The translations under genes and the position numbers were made by a program. Shown here piece after piece: positions 21,263 to 33,317 of a stretch of DNA of 64,000 nt. The notes below the pieces were generated by a model. That model saw nothing but the letters and a program-made list of their open reading frames with translations, did no database searches and was not told the DNA's origin. The stretch is from Anthonomus grandis grandis (lineage: Eukaryota > Arthropoda > Insecta > Coleoptera > Curculionidae), in NCBI RefSeq assembly GCF_022605725.1, contig NC_065547.1:20997167-21061166 (forward strand), given 5' to 3'. Position 1 is the first letter of the stretch; the number at the start of each line of letters is the position of its first letter.

Positions 21263-21730
21263 AAATAATTTATGTAAAAAACTCTAATCTTTTTGTAACT
21301 TTATATCATTATTTTTTTAAACCGGGGTTTAAATATAATTTTTTTTTGTTTAATAAACTAAAATGTGTCACTGTTTTTGAATATATTGAAAACTTTTTAA
21401 ATGTTTTTAAACATAATTATGATAATTATATAATAAGAGCTAAAAATGTAATGGAATTTCTATATCAAAAAGACTGTGGTAATCTGTAATGTGTCACTAT
21501 TCACAAAAAAAATACAGAATTTGAAGCACTTTTTGGATTGTGTCACTGTTCGCGTAAAAATGTACGTGTGCTTGTCGGATGAATCAGAAAACTAAATTCG
21601 TGTCGTTTTTCTCGATATAATATTTAAAAAAGGTTCTAACGGAAGGTTTTAACGACATTCCTTTAAAGTTTGAGCATGGAATGGTTATCATAAATGCCAC
21701 TGCAGATTTTCCTAAATTATGATTATTTAC
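21263..21730. other. No recognisable feature
   Basis: AT-rich sequence with poly-T tracts. A short phrase around AATGTGTCACTGTT recurs three times between 21360 and 21545 but has no further structure that I can see. Confidence 0.4.
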
Positions 21731-21905
21731 TACGTTCCTACTGTATTTTCAGCATTGTAATCTAAATAAGGCTCAATATGAATTTCATCGAAAAGCAACG
21801 CAACGTATTTGTCTTTTTCTGTTAAATATGGATGAATATTATGAGCATAAGTTATAAAACAATGTCTCTCATCAATATGTGGATAGGTCACAAATTTATT
21901 ACATA
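21731..21905 (-). pseudogene. Possible P-type (THAP9-like) transposase fragment
   Basis: About 53 uninterrupted codons on the minus strand: FVTYPHIDERHCFITYAHN, then LTEKDKYVALLFDEIHIEPY, then LDYNAENTVG and a stop. The LLFDEI..DY..G pattern resembles the first catalytic-Asp block of P-element/THAP9-like transposases (compare AFDEIS in the relic at 46761-48503). Flanks in both directions are too decayed to confirm this. Confidence 0.35.
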
Positions 21906-23059
21906 TAGATTTAATAGTGTTAAATTAATAGGAGCATGATTTCTTAAATATTTGTATGAGATAGGGCTAATAGTTAATAAAATGGAGCATATATACTGGG
22001 TACTGACCCAATAGAAGATAGGTAACTCAACAACCCAAGAAGTTACTCACCTCTACCTCTCTTTTGAAGCACGAAGCAAAGTCAATTGTTCTAAAACAAA
22101 TTAGAGTATCTGTAAATTTAACTGAGCCATTAAGATTTAAAAGAATATCAGTAACAAATTTTAAATTTGTTTTATTTTTCGGATTTAAGTTGATTTGAAT
22201 CAGGCTCGGCAAGCAATGCGTCACCCTCGGTGCCACCGCTAGTACTAGTTGGAAACTCAGTGGCTAGATTATTATGTACACTCAAAGGGAATGACATCAT
22301 TGTATTATCAATTGTCTCTATAATGTTGTCTAGTACTCAAAGTACTTATTTTAAATGGATTTTGAATTATAAATTTATACCCAAAAAAATGACTAGCTTT
22401 AAATTGGAATCCATATCAATTGCCCATGTTATAATAGGGGCAGGTTTATAGTATAGATTAAACAATATCAAATTTTCAATAGTGTTTTTGGAATTTGTGG
22501 GAAAATCCTTTATTGAAAACCGCTCTTCTTTAATATGAACATTTTTGAATACTTTGAAACACTTTTCAAAAGTATAAAACAACTGGTCTTTATAAAAGCA
22601 AGGTAATCTTCCTTACTTTTTTCTTATGCCTTAAGAAATTGTAGCTTCTCTAGTTGCTTAGATTTTTCATCTCAACTTTTACGAAATAATTGATTTTTTG
22701 AATAGTAATTAGGACAATTTGGAAAAATGATCATTTTCCTTCAAGCGAGGTTTTTTCAAAGTAACTGAAATAATTCAACCTGTAATAGCATCCGTCATGG
22801 AATGTATCTATACAATACATCCAGAAGCAAAATGAAATGTACAAACTTTGGTGTTTTTGTAAAGATGCGTATTGACTTGTAATAAAACACACCAAACGCG
22901 TCGTGCGCGCTGTTACACATTTGTCTAGTCACTTAACTTTCGGTTCATTATCGTGATTTCCGCAGCATCCCGGGGCACAATCCTTAACCGGCATATTAAC
23001 GGGGTTCCTTTACAACAACAAGATCACACAGAAACGACCGAAAATTGAATAAAATTATA
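21906..23059. other. Mostly non-coding; possible decayed coding traces
   Basis: Two short minus-strand frames (22027-22236 and 22367-22582) show no motif that I recognise. They could be relics belonging to the adjacent transposase fragment. Otherwise AT-rich with no repeat or RNA structure noted. Confidence 0.3.
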
Positions 23060-24573
23060 TCAATATTTCACAGCGTTACTGGTAAATACTCTCTTCAGAT
23101 CTCTTATGGCATTTTCTCCCAGCCAACATTTCATGATGTCACGACAATTGTTATTATATTTTTTTAGCCCAGAGGCCTTACTTCCTAAGGGGTGTCGCTC
23201 AGACCCTTTCCCATCAGGACTAAAAGCCAACAAGTAAAAACCAGTAAAGTCAACTTCATCAGGCTTATTTTCTATAGGTTGAAGGCATTTTAAAATAGCC
23301 TTTTAGACTTCCTCATCCTTGTTACCAGAAAGTTTCTAAAATTTTATAAAATATGTTAGTAAATAATGCATGTTGACAGAGTATAGTGTCCCTCAATTAG
23401 TTATTATGGTGAAAATGTAGGTAGCGGGATTAGAGACAACAAATCAAACCTCAAGTTTTTAATTGGCCGACATTTCGACAATATATATTTTTCGTCTTTA
23501 TCAAGGCTAATATAACAAATTTAGAGGTTTTCGTAAAACTTATGACTAACAGCCTCCATTGCACATATACAGATAACAATGACCAGGAACATTAATAACA
23601 TTAACGCAAAACAAGAAACATCAATAAAAAATTTTTATACATAAGGCAATCTGCGATCTTTTTTTAAAGCAGAAATTATAAAATACTGCACGCAGACAAT
23701 AACCTTACTTGACGCTACCTACATTTTCACCTTATTATTAAAAAAAAAATTAATGTTATTAGGTAACGGTAATTTGCTTTGGCCCTATATAAGTAGCAAC
23801 GCCAGGGAAATCAGGAATTTAAAGTGGGAATTTCCTCTTTACTCTTAACCTACCTTTAAAGTGGGAATTTCTTACCTATTTTTTTTTTAATTGTATGATT
23901 ATTGTTTAATACAGATAGGTTATTTTAGAGAATTCAGTATATTCCATAAAATAGTTAGAAAATTTGGATATTATTGATATTATAACTAGCTTTTAAAAAC
24001 CTAATAAAAATGACAATATCCACAAACTTACTCTTTTCCTTGTTTTTTCCTATCCCTGATGTTGAAGTGGCACTCGGTGATGTCTCGGATGAAACTTCAG
24101 GTAGTAAAGTTCCCACAGTGGAAACAGTTCTAAAATAATACATTTAAAAATAATCATCTTTAGAGAAATAATAAGTTGAAGAATAGTGTTAAAGGGCTCT
24201 TTATAATAGAAGTATATGAAATGATTGATTATATAAAATTATAATTAATTATTAAATATCAAATGATTAAATTATTAATTATTATATATACTTACCTGAA
24301 GTTTTAATCAATTTCCTACCGAAACTTCATAATATTTTAGTGAAGCCCTGGGTCTTTCAGACCCACTAGGAATGAATGTATTTTTTTTTTCACCAGTGTG
24401 AAACCACCCTGTAGTTGACTCTACTGTTTTTGAGGTCTTCTACAGGGAAGAAACTAAACAAAAAAGAATTATGATATAAATGTTTATATCTTTAAAACTT
24501 TTTTGGTTAATTACCTCCCTAACATCTAATTTTCTGTGTTTTTGGCTTAAATTTTTGCCATTGCTTGTTGATA
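23060..24573 (-). pseudogene. Degenerate multi-exon gene of unknown identity
   Basis: Four exon-like blocks with good splice signals, right to left. A: 24515-24573 (acceptor TATTTTGTAG, donor GAG/GTAATT). B: 24296-24439 (acceptor CCCTGTAG, donor CAG/GTAAGT). C: 24032-24129 (acceptor TTATTTTAG, donor AGA/GTAAGT). D: 23060-23335 (acceptor AAATTTTAG). A to B and C to D join in phase. B has an in-frame TGA four codons from its end and a frame conflict with C, and D has one TAA, so the gene is broken. Exon D reads KPDEVDFTGFYLLAFSPDG, then ERHPLGSKASGLKKYNNNC, then MKCWLGENAIRDLKRVF. I do not recognise the protein; exons B and C are Ser/Thr-rich linkers. It may be a host gene or a transposase gene with introns. 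Confidence 0.45.
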
Positions 24574-26410
24574 CTACAAAATAGATAAACAAATTTTAAA
24601 TAAACAAAGAAAAAGTGTAACTAATAAAGGCTATTACATACACTAGCATGACACTAACTAAAAAACTAGAGAGAAAATAATAAAAATATACCTACCTAAA
24701 GTTAAAATATTATCTTCATTGGCGCAAAGCTCGAAGGTAAAATCCTGGTTCTCCTTCTAGTACCTAAAAAGCCACAATAGCCACATTTAAAATATGTTTA
24801 ACCCGAGGTCGAACCCAAACTCGACATTCTAAGGAGATGTTCGAATGAACCAACTTCTATCTGTGTTTTCCTTCACGTGGGTACGTGGAACCTTTCAGGC
24901 CACTCATTGTCTGATTACAATCACGTAGTCCCAACGGATCCCTAATTACTTACCGATATGGATCCAGGCTGACAGATGTGAACTTATGGTACGTTTATAT
25001 GCTGGGTACGGTGTTAAGGCGCATGCACAATAACGAGTTTCTGCATTCATTTCCCAGTCAAATCTGGGGCGAATTAATGTCTGATGTATTCTTATTCGCC
25101 ATACAATTATAAAATTAACCCTAAATTGCGGCTATGTTCAGATCCCATCATACTTGTCACTAATGGCCTTAATAACGTTAGCTCTGAGTAAGTATACATA
25201 AAATATTCTAACAATAGTCAGTTTTTGGTGGTTTTTGAACTACTGGCGCAGTGGTTATCAACATATAATTACCTTAATATGACCAGTCCTTGCTAGCTGG
25301 GTTTCTATATTTTCAAGAAACCAAACAATATTTGTTGATATTAAGCATAGAAAGTGTTGTTTTGAAGGCCTTTAAAATGAAGTAAGTCATTAGCCTTCTA
25401 ACCAAAAAATCCTACTAAAATAAGTTGATGTTCGACACACGTGACTAAACTACAAAATTATCCGAATCAGACTCATTGCATTTTAAAAAGTTCTTAATAT
25501 TCGCCCTTATTTAGATTTTTTAACTCTGTGACCGTCTCTTATAATATCGGTTAGGCCTGTCTAAAATTCTTAACAGAAGAATTATTCTTCAGTCTTATTT
25601 TGAAAATATTAAAAACTAATAGCTAGAATATGACAAAAATTTTGTATGTTTTTTTTTAAGGATCTTATTACTTATTATTTTTTGTAAACTACTAATCCAA
25701 ATTTGAAAAATTAGGTAATTTTTAAGTTTTAAAAACTAAAACTGTCCTTTAAAAAGATATTTTTATCTCTTTTTTATCTAAAGTTTAAAACACCAAAATA
25801 AATGTTAACTAACGAATCAAATCAAAGAGAAGCATTTAAGCGTTTTCGTTTTTTTTTTTAATAAAATTGGTGTTAAAGTTTTTGTAAAGCCATTTTCTTT
25901 AGGTGGACTTATATGAGCCATGTATGCATGCATTTAGTTGTGACAATGTTGATACACACATTCATAAGTATTTTGGTTAGACTTTTGATTCCATTTAGAT
26001 GCGTACTGATATTTGCTTTTGTTGTAAACTTTAGATGTAAAAATTATTTGCTTTTAAAGCGGAATCAGGTGCTGTTAATATCATAATAACACTGTTTTTA
26101 TTAATATTTTCTGTAATTTTCATTTTAAAAAAGATAGATTTCCAGATATAAAAACTATAGGGATTTTTTTTCATTTCTGATATTTGAGTATGATTTTTGG
26201 ATACGATTTCTTTTAGTAACACAAGAGACATTTGCACGTACTTAAATGATTAAAATAAAGATTAATATAGATTTCTTATACAATCGTTTAAGCATAAGTA
26301 ATAATAATACACAATGATCCAACGTTTCCAACTAGGTCTATGGTTTCCTAAAGCTAAAGTGACACACCGTCATATGTGGGGCGGATGATATACGTAAGTC
26401 GTTGTAAGTC
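24574..26410. other. No recognisable gene
   Basis: AT-rich non-coding DNA. A further exon-like block at about 24705-24770 (acceptor CTTTTTAG, donor TAG/GTAGGT) sits upstream of the degenerate gene but has stops in all frames. Confidence 0.4.
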
Positions 26411-26509
26411 CGTCACAAGTATCCTGACTTAACCTAGATTAACCTATTTGCGGAGTGTCTAGCGTCATATGTAAATGTACCAATGTCTTTAAGACGTTAG
26501 GGTTTCACT
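26411..26509 (-). repeat. Candidate Gypsy 3' LTR (short)
   Basis: Direct repeat of 30267-30358, roughly 85-90% identical by eye, with small indels near the middle. It marks the downstream end of the element. Sense-strand ends are near TGAAACCCTAACG and GTCAGGATACT. At about 95 bp it is short for an LTR, so it may be only the conserved part. Confidence 0.6.
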
Positions 26510-26931
26510 AAACGAGAAAGAAAATCTACGAGACAATTGACAAGTTTGACGACTTAGAAATACAATACTATAAGTCTAATCTAATAGGAGGTTTTCTAAC
26601 TCTGCCTGTTCTAGTAGTATAGTCCTTTTTTGTGACATAACTGGAGTTAATAAAGTATTCTTGTCCAAATCAGTATATTCCTTAAGAGGGGATGAAGCAT
26701 TGTTATTCGTACATATCGAAGAATATGCCCTTAAATCATATTGTGGTAATAATGAAATAGGGTTGGAATTAATGGTTGAATTGGGTATTATTAAAGCTTG
26801 AGTTTTTATTATTTATCAAGACTTCACTGGTTTGATCATTTTTTAAAAGCGCAGATTCTCCATAAAAGCATGTATTGTTTGTTCCTGAAAGAGACTGAAA
26901 ACTCTCACTGATAGTTGGACAACCCGTAATT

Positions 26932-27213
26932 CTACCGATGAATTTGGGGCTGACAGAAAGATTTTAGCTGATCTACATGCATACATTTTTGTTCATGCAT
27001 ACATCTCTCATTATTAACCGAAACTAGGTATATTGTTTGACTAAGAGCTTTCTGAATTTTCCCAGGTACCCAAGAAAATTTATTATTTCTATAAACCAAA
27101 ACTAACACTTTTTGACTTTCAATAAACGTACGAATAGATAAGTTGGTAACCTTTCCTTCCTTAATAAATTCTGGTCTAAGTAAAGAAAGGTGAGTTCTTG
27201 GCGCTTGTATCAA
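26932..27213 (-). pseudogene. Gypsy integrase C-terminal region
   Basis: 93-residue frame: APRTHLSLLRPEF, then KVLVLVYRNNKFSWVPGKI, then TIYLVSVNNERCMHEQKCMH and VDQLKSF. This is the C-terminal integrase tail of K02A2.6-like Gypsy elements (the xRHVDQL motif). It follows the core fragment in another frame. Confidence 0.75.
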
Positions 27214-27305
27214 AATAATTTCAGAGGGTTTTTGGCCAGTTACTGTATAAGGTCTATAAGAGAAAAGAAAATTATCTAAACAATGTCGTAAAAATAATTT
27301 ATTAC

Positions 27306-27805
27306 TTAATCTCCTCTGAGAGCACTTTTGTCAAAGTTCTCTTTATAGTAGAAACCTGTTTCTCTGCAGATCCGTTTGATTGTGGTTGATTTGGTGGTGA
27401 AAATGTACATTAATTCAATGCGATTGTCAGAACAGAATCTTCTGTATATTTCTCCATTGAAAGGAGGTCCATTATCTGATACTATTTCTTCTAGAAGACC
27501 TAAGACCAAAAAGCAGTGACGTAGTTTTTGAATAGTATTCTCTGCAGAAAGAGAAGGAATGATGTAAGCATCCAGCCATTTTCTATGGTTATCAAAAATC
27601 AAAAGAAAGTAGGGATTTTCTTTTTGGAAAAAATCAATATGAATTCGTTCAAAATTTCTATTAGTTTTTGGACAGGTTTTGAAGAGGGGTAAATTTGACA
27701 GGGTTCACAGCTCCTCACAAATTGCTCTATATCAGAATCTAACAGGGGCCACCAAACTTCACCTGTAGCCAACATTTTCATGCGGACCATTCCAATATGT
27801 TCCAA
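27306..27805 (-). pseudogene. Gypsy integrase zinc domain and core
   Basis: Two overlapping frames. The first has GEVWWPLLDSDIEQFVRSC followed by EPCQIYPSSKP (zinc-binding CxxC). The second has FDNHRKWLDAYIIPSL and EEIVSDNGPPFNGEIYRRF (core with the second catalytic Asp). The catalytic-Glu block PQSN..AE is recognisable in a third frame near 27330-27380. At least two frameshifts. Confidence 0.8.
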
Positions 27806-28099
27806 TATGTAGTAATTCTAATATAGCAGGGCGCAATTGAAATGGAATTATTATTCATTTGCCCCATAGCAAACAACCATTTTCTGAATTTGTTTAATTT
27901 TTTCGTTGATAGTATGGTTTGAGACCCGGTTCAACATTGGCAGATGGCCAATCATTTTTTGTGTGAAAAGCGACGCGATTTAAGAGCTTATCTTGAGCCG
28001 TATATTGTTGAATGTCAAGACTTGATATTGGAAGCTGATAAAAATCTGACAATGAACATACTCTATCTGCTAATTTGTCTTTTAAAGGTAGCCTAGAAA

Positions 28100-29359
28100 G
28101 AGAATCTTCTACAGCTATTTGTGAAGGGTTTTTGTACTCAATATCATAGTTGTAGGCTGCTAACTGCAGTGCCCAACGCTACAGTCTAGCAGCAGCTAAC
28201 ACAGGAATACCAGATTTAGAGCCAAAGAGCGCCTTTAGAGGTTGATGATCAGTATGGAGAATGAACTTTCGACCATAAATAAATTTATGGAATACTGTTT
28301 AATGTGCTTACAATAAATTGAATGGGTTTTTCCTCACCATTAATAATGTGACTTAACACACCTCCTACTCCATATGGCAAAGCATCATGGAAATTACAAT
28401 AGAATATTACAATATTAGAATATACAATATACGAAAGAAACTACAATAGGAAGATTTGGATCATAATGAGTTAAAAGACTGCTACTGGATAACATTTTTT
28501 TACTTTCATCGAATGCACTCTGACATTCTGTAGACTACACAAATGTAGCATTTCCAAATTTTCTTTTCCAAATCAAAAAGTGGACTGAGGACAACTGAAA
28601 TCATAGGTAGGAACTTCCTGTAAAAATTAAGTAGACCTAAATAAGAACGTAATTGAGTGAGATCATTTGGAATAGGGGCCTTTAAAATTGCATCTACTTT
28701 AAAAGCAGTGGTTTAATTCCCTTTCCACTTAAGGTCAATCCAAGAAAGTCTATTTCCTTACAAAACAAATAACATTTATCTAAATACGAACATTGAATTC
28801 AATCAACCTTTGAAATAAACATAGTAAATTTTTTTTACATTCATCCAAGGTTTTTCCCGCTACAATAACATCATCTAGATAACAAGCTGTTTTAACTAAA
28901 CCTTGGGTTATTTTATCCATAGCAGCTTGAAATTGGTCTGGTGCACATTTAACACCAAAGGGTAAGGTATTATAACAAAATAATCCTTTATGGGTATTAA
29001 TTACTAGCAATTTTTTTGAATCTTTTTCAACTTCAAGTTGCAAACAGGCATTACTGAAATCAATTACACAAAAATACACCACAATTATCATCTTCAATTA
29101 AAGTTAAAGGATAGTGATCCATCTGAAGATATCTATTTAATGTTATCTTAAAATCAACCCAAATTCTAATACGTTTACCATCTTTCAGAGGGCTTGCCCA
29201 TTCAGCATACCTTATGGGGGTCAATATATTTCTTATATTGAACCATATCATCTCCAGTTCCCGATTTACCAGAGAGTTAAAAGCATAAGGTACAGTATGT
29301 ATATGTCTTATGGACCACTGGTGTAGTATTTTCCTTAAAAACCAACTGCGCCCTAACAC
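28100..29359 (-). pseudogene. Gypsy reverse transcriptase and RNase H
   Basis: Read right to left: IRNILTPIRYAEWASPL, IRIWVDFKITLNRYLQMDHY and PLTLIED (29060-29359), then FSNACLQLEVEKDSKKLL, YNTLPFGVKCAPDQFQAAMD and CYLDDVIVAGKTLDECKK (28780-29097). YLDD is the catalytic box. Further left, RNase H traces include HDALPYGVGG and GEEKPIQF (about 28310-28390). WVDF for the usual CVDFK and the many breaks indicate an old inactive copy. Confidence 0.82.
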
Positions 29360-29405
29360 CTTTAATAACTCTATTTAAGGTGAATACATCTGGGAATTCT
29401 TTACT

Positions 29406-30240
29406 TTATCTGGAAACGAAAGAATTATAATTACATAAATTATTACAACTGTCAATCACAGAGCATAAAGACATTCTCCAATTAGTACTCTGTACCATCT
29501 TCACAATCCCCAGGACACTGTGGGTCATCGGATGATGACATAACTTTAACTGTGTTTTTATTACGGCATACTCTTTCAATGTGACTCTGCTTACCACAGC
29601 TATGACAATTCCACTTCGCTACAGGACAAGTAGTTTAGTTGTGATAACGCCCACATCGATAACATGATGAGTTTTGACTTTTAACTGCATTTAAATTTTA
29701 ATCTCTGCTCGGCTAAATTCAATTTTTTTAACTCATGGCCTTATAATAAAAACCATAGCCTCCATAGCCACTGCGGTTTTACAAGATTCAGCAAAGTTAA
29801 ATTTTCAGTGCTTAATAACTTTTTTTGAATGTCTTCCCTAGGGCTAGGCCACAGACCAACCTATCACGTAAAGCTTCATCTAAGAATGAGTTAAAGTTGC
29901 AATGTTGTGATGCATTTCTTGGCCTTACAGAGAAATTAGACAGACTCATTTTCAAATTGCTGCAATTTATAAACTTCAAAGCGTTAGGCCACGAGTCTAA
30001 GTGGAGAAAAATGTTTATTTAGCACATTTACAACCTCATCATATGTTAAAGTGGATGGATTTCCGGGAGCAATCAAATTCTTTAAGATGACGTAAGTCTG
30101 TCCACCAATTAATGTTATGAAATAACTTAACTTACGATTATCTGGGACCTCATTAACAATAAAAAAATGCCTCATCCTCTCCATGTAACTTTCGAAGTTT
30201 AACGCAACGCAACTGGGGTCATAAAACTTCTCTTCCAAAA
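29406..30240 (-). pseudogene. Gypsy gag and zinc knuckle
   Basis: The frame 29984-30240 reads EEKFYDPSCVALNFESYMER, RMRHFFIVNEVPDNRKLSY and TYDEVVNVLNKHFSPL, a capsid-like Gag N-terminus. Its first codon in frame is TTG, so the true start is uncertain. A zinc knuckle CHSCGKQSHIERVC is at about 29565-29610 in another frame. The region between is decayed. Confidence 0.7.
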
Positions 30241-30266
30241 AACTACTGCTAAAACTAAACGTGATA

Positions 30267-30358
30267 GTATCCTGACTTAACCTAGATTAACCTATTTGCA
30301 GAGTGTCTAGCGTCATATCAATGTGAAGTCTTTAAGGCACGTAAGGGTTTCACTAAAC
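30267..30358 (-). repeat. Candidate Gypsy 5' LTR (short)
   Basis: Partner of 26411-26509, located just upstream of the gag frame of the same element. The 27 bases between it and the gag-like frame would have to contain the primer-binding site; none was clearly recognised. Confidence 0.6.
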
Positions 30359-30463
30359 TAAAGCTATATTTCTACAATACATGACAAAACTATGTTTAAT
30401 AATAACACAAATACAAGGTTAGCAAAAGCTATATTTTGATTACAAAATATTGACAAAAAGCAA

Positions 30464-32040
30464 TTAGGTTAAATGCCACGCAATTACACATTCAAGGTGT
30501 AAACCAACATTACATTTAGAAGAGTGTTTTCGTACATTTGATTTGCCGACCATACATTTTCCTTGCTTGCCTTCAGGAGTTCCTTTCCCTTTCATATTTA
30601 AATATGATCTTCGAAGCTTCTTTAGGTCTGAAAGCGAGTTCACCCTTAAAAAAGCTTTGGCTACAGCTCTCCTGAAGTCTAATATTGGACTACCATTTGC
30701 GGCAATACAATAGACTGCATGAACACTTAAAAGCACCATATATTTATTGTACTTAGCTATTGCGCTGAGGGAAAAATAGTTCTTTTTTTGTTTCGTGATA
30801 GGGAGCTTGACACCGCTATTGTCTTTCTACAATACCACTAATTTATTGTTGGTCTGCTAAAAACCTTATTCTTAATATCCCCTCTTTTCTTCAAGGTTTC
30901 AAAGGACAAGGACCCATTCGGTTATTGCGCACTATTCCAGACGCGCAGATCTCATCAGATAGCTCTCGCATAAGCTCATAACTGGTAAAAAAGTAAACCA
31001 GTGATTAGATGGATTGTTGACCATTTCACTTTTTTTTAAGATAACAGAAGACCCTAGACTCGCACTGGCAACACAATAGATTTGTTTCAAATTTTTTGCC
31101 CCCAAATACTCCAGTATAAAAGCAAAAAACTGTCTTTAAGCAGCACATTGCGCATCATGATTGAACCCAAATCGAAGAGGCTTTTCCCTAATAAATTGAT
31201 TCAAGTAAGGATGACCAGTAAACCTATAATTTGTTCGTCAATACTCAGGATGCGACTAAAAGATATCAGGTATAATTTATTGAACCTAATGATGGGTCTT
31301 ACTTTATAAAGCTTGCCTCAATCTTCTGGCTTGGCCGATATAATTGAATTGTCATTGAAAAGTATATTTCTAGGTAGCGATTTCTAAGCATGCATTTTCT
31401 TATGTCCACGTAGACATTTCTATGTTTGTCTTCTGACCAATACATTTGTTTTTGTGGACGGAATAATATTTAGGCAATGCCAGTATGCCTCGAAATTTAT
31501 TTAGGTACACATTCTCTAGAAAAAGTGAACTCATGTCTGTTATTCTAAGCTTCATAACTTGCACTTTCTCTAACAATGTAGATCATCAGGTCCCCATCAA
31601 AGAATAGATCACAAAACTTCGACTGGTAATTTACTGCGAATTTTGTCTTTAATTTTTTGCCAGCAAATATCGCGTACTGACTGGCCCTCAGTTAAATTAG
31701 CCAATACAGTAGAACTGGCTTTTTCTACCTGTTCCCAGGCTGGAGATTGACTGCCAGAATTTCAGATCTTTTGGGCGCTTGCGAAGTCGTGTTAAATCTT
31801 ATCTGTTTTGAAGTAGAATAGCTTGGCTTCGGCTAATCAGATTTGGATGTCCTCTTAGCATCTGCGAGGCCGTGAAGTTTAATATTTCCTGGAAGATCAA
31901 GGGGAACGGAATATTGTAAGATATCCCTATCTAGATCTTCAGAATCTGTTAGGCAAACTACGTGCTCTGGTGGAACTTCAACAATGTCGATGTAGGTCTA
32001 CTCACTTTGATTTTCTGGATCTTCTATATAAGCCTCAAGT
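30464..32040 (-). pseudogene. piggyBac-like transposase relic
   Basis: Minus-strand pieces in family order. N-terminal acidic region: IDIVEVPPEHVVCLTDSEDL with LDLPGNIKLHG (about 31870-32030). Catalytic-region pieces: KFCDLFFDGDLMIYIVRES (about 31560-31620) and FFTSYELMRELSDEICASG, then IVRNNRMGPCPLK (about 30900-31010). C-terminal Cys-rich domain: GKSNVRKHSSKCNVGLHLEC and VIAWH (30464-30560). Stops and frame changes are frequent. piggyBac elements transpose by a DDD transposase into TTAA sites; intact terminal repeats were not identified. Confidence 0.7.
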
Positions 32041-33109
32041 TCTCTAAAAGAGCGGAAGCCTTTCTAAAAAGAGAGGAAAAAGTACATAACATGTGCTACG
32101 ATTCTCATTTGGGTATCGGAACACAAAAGGCCGCTACAACCGCATTTTTATTATTTTTTGTGTAACTATACTTTTTTTATATGCTAAAGGGTCCAGTCAA
32201 TCCACAATTAAAAAAAAAACTCTTGGCAAAACTGATCTATCAACAAATAGTAATGAAAATATAAGTATTTAAAAAGATCAACCTCCCCGCCACAAATCTT
32301 CATAATTAACTAAATACGTTTATATTTGCGCCACTAAAATATCTTAAACCGACAAAATCACATACGATAATGTCTAAGAAAGAAGAAGAAATTAGAATTC
32401 CCCAAATCGGGGATCGTGGCAGCAATGGGTCAAAGGAACGATTAGGAACTTGAATATTATTTTTTTAACTAAACTATGCTTTTATTAAATTTTGAATCTG
32501 CCATAAAGAATCTAAGAAATATTTAATTTTTTTATTTGTTAAGATTTGCCCTGGTTGTGCCTACCTGAACTATCTTGGGTTAAAGATAATTGACCTAACA
32601 TGGAAACGTTGGACTTTATTTCTTGAATAGTCCTAAAACCTGACAACATACTTTTTAGGAAAAATAGTGTTATACCTATTTTTGTAGTTAATAGATATAT
32701 TTGATACTGGAATAGGGAGGCAATACGTTCTGCCGTTTACTAAATATACAAATTTGTTTTTTTTTTCAATATTTAACCGAAGCGAAAAAACTTTATATTA
32801 CTATGTAACTAATCATAATCATGGACAATTTTTTTTATCTATAGACTAGAGCCGAGACTAAGATCAAATTGTTGTACATCTTAAACTAAATTCATAAAAT
32901 AGTTAAGTGTTTATTTTTATATCTCACAGTAGATAGAAATTCCAGCGTATTTATTAGGCTGTTTTAAATAAATTTTTAAAGTCGTAATAAACAATATAAT
33001 TATATGTATTAAAAATATCGATGTTATTAAATGTGAACCTTGTAAAAACTATTGTTGCAAATTTAAATTTTAAAATAAAAATTATCAGTGTTTTGTAAAT
33101 ACTTTTTGT
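32041..33109. other. Non-coding, 3' flank of the protease gene
   Basis: AT-rich, with no recognisable gene or repeat. It lies between the piggyBac-like relic and the poly(A) signal of the serine protease gene. Confidence 0.5.
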
Positions 33110-33115
33110 TTTATT
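33110..33115 (-). terminator. Poly(A) signal of the serine protease gene
   Basis: AATAAA on the minus strand, 27 bp beyond the stop codon at 33142-33144. Sensible position for the 3' end of this gene. Confidence 0.6.
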
Positions 33116-33141
33116 TTCCTTTAGTATTCTAAAAATAATAT

Positions 33142-33317
33142 TCACAGAAAAGTAACATCGCTGTTATTTGTAATCCAGTCCGAGAAAGAGGTTATTCTAG
33201 TAAAAACTGATGGTTTTCCAGCTTCGCAGCTCTTGTAGCTAAAAGAGGTAATTCCTACTTGAACTCCGTTCGTGACCAACGGACCGCCGCTATCTCCTTT
33301 GCATATGCCTCTGATCC
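33142..33317 (-). CDS. Serine protease, last exon (catalytic Ser)
   Basis: 176 bp from acceptor CTTTTAG/GG to TGA. Reads IRGICKGDSGGPLVTNG, VQVGITSFSYKSCEAGKP, then SVFTRITSFSDWITNN and a short tail ending VTFL. GDSGGP carries the nucleophile Ser. The Cys pair around it (GIC.. and SCE) is the conserved 191-220 disulfide. It joins in phase to the exon 25 kb away and gives a seamless family match across the junction. Confidence 0.87.

Larger units (their letters stand above)
26411..30358 (-). mobile_element. Ty3/Gypsy retrotransposon with short terminal direct repeats
   Basis: Minus-strand Gypsy relic with gag, zinc knuckle, RT, RNase H and integrase, bounded by about 95-bp direct repeats (26411-26509 and 30267-30358). 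The repeats share TATCCTGACTTAACCTAGAT and later CTAGCGTCATAT. The protease region between zinc knuckle and RT is not recognisable and may be deleted. Frames are broken in every domain. Confidence 0.8.

Noticed and set aside
30464..30739. Independent small Cys-rich gene
   Set aside because: It is the C-terminal zinc-like domain of the piggyBac-like relic, whose other pieces lie in order to its right.
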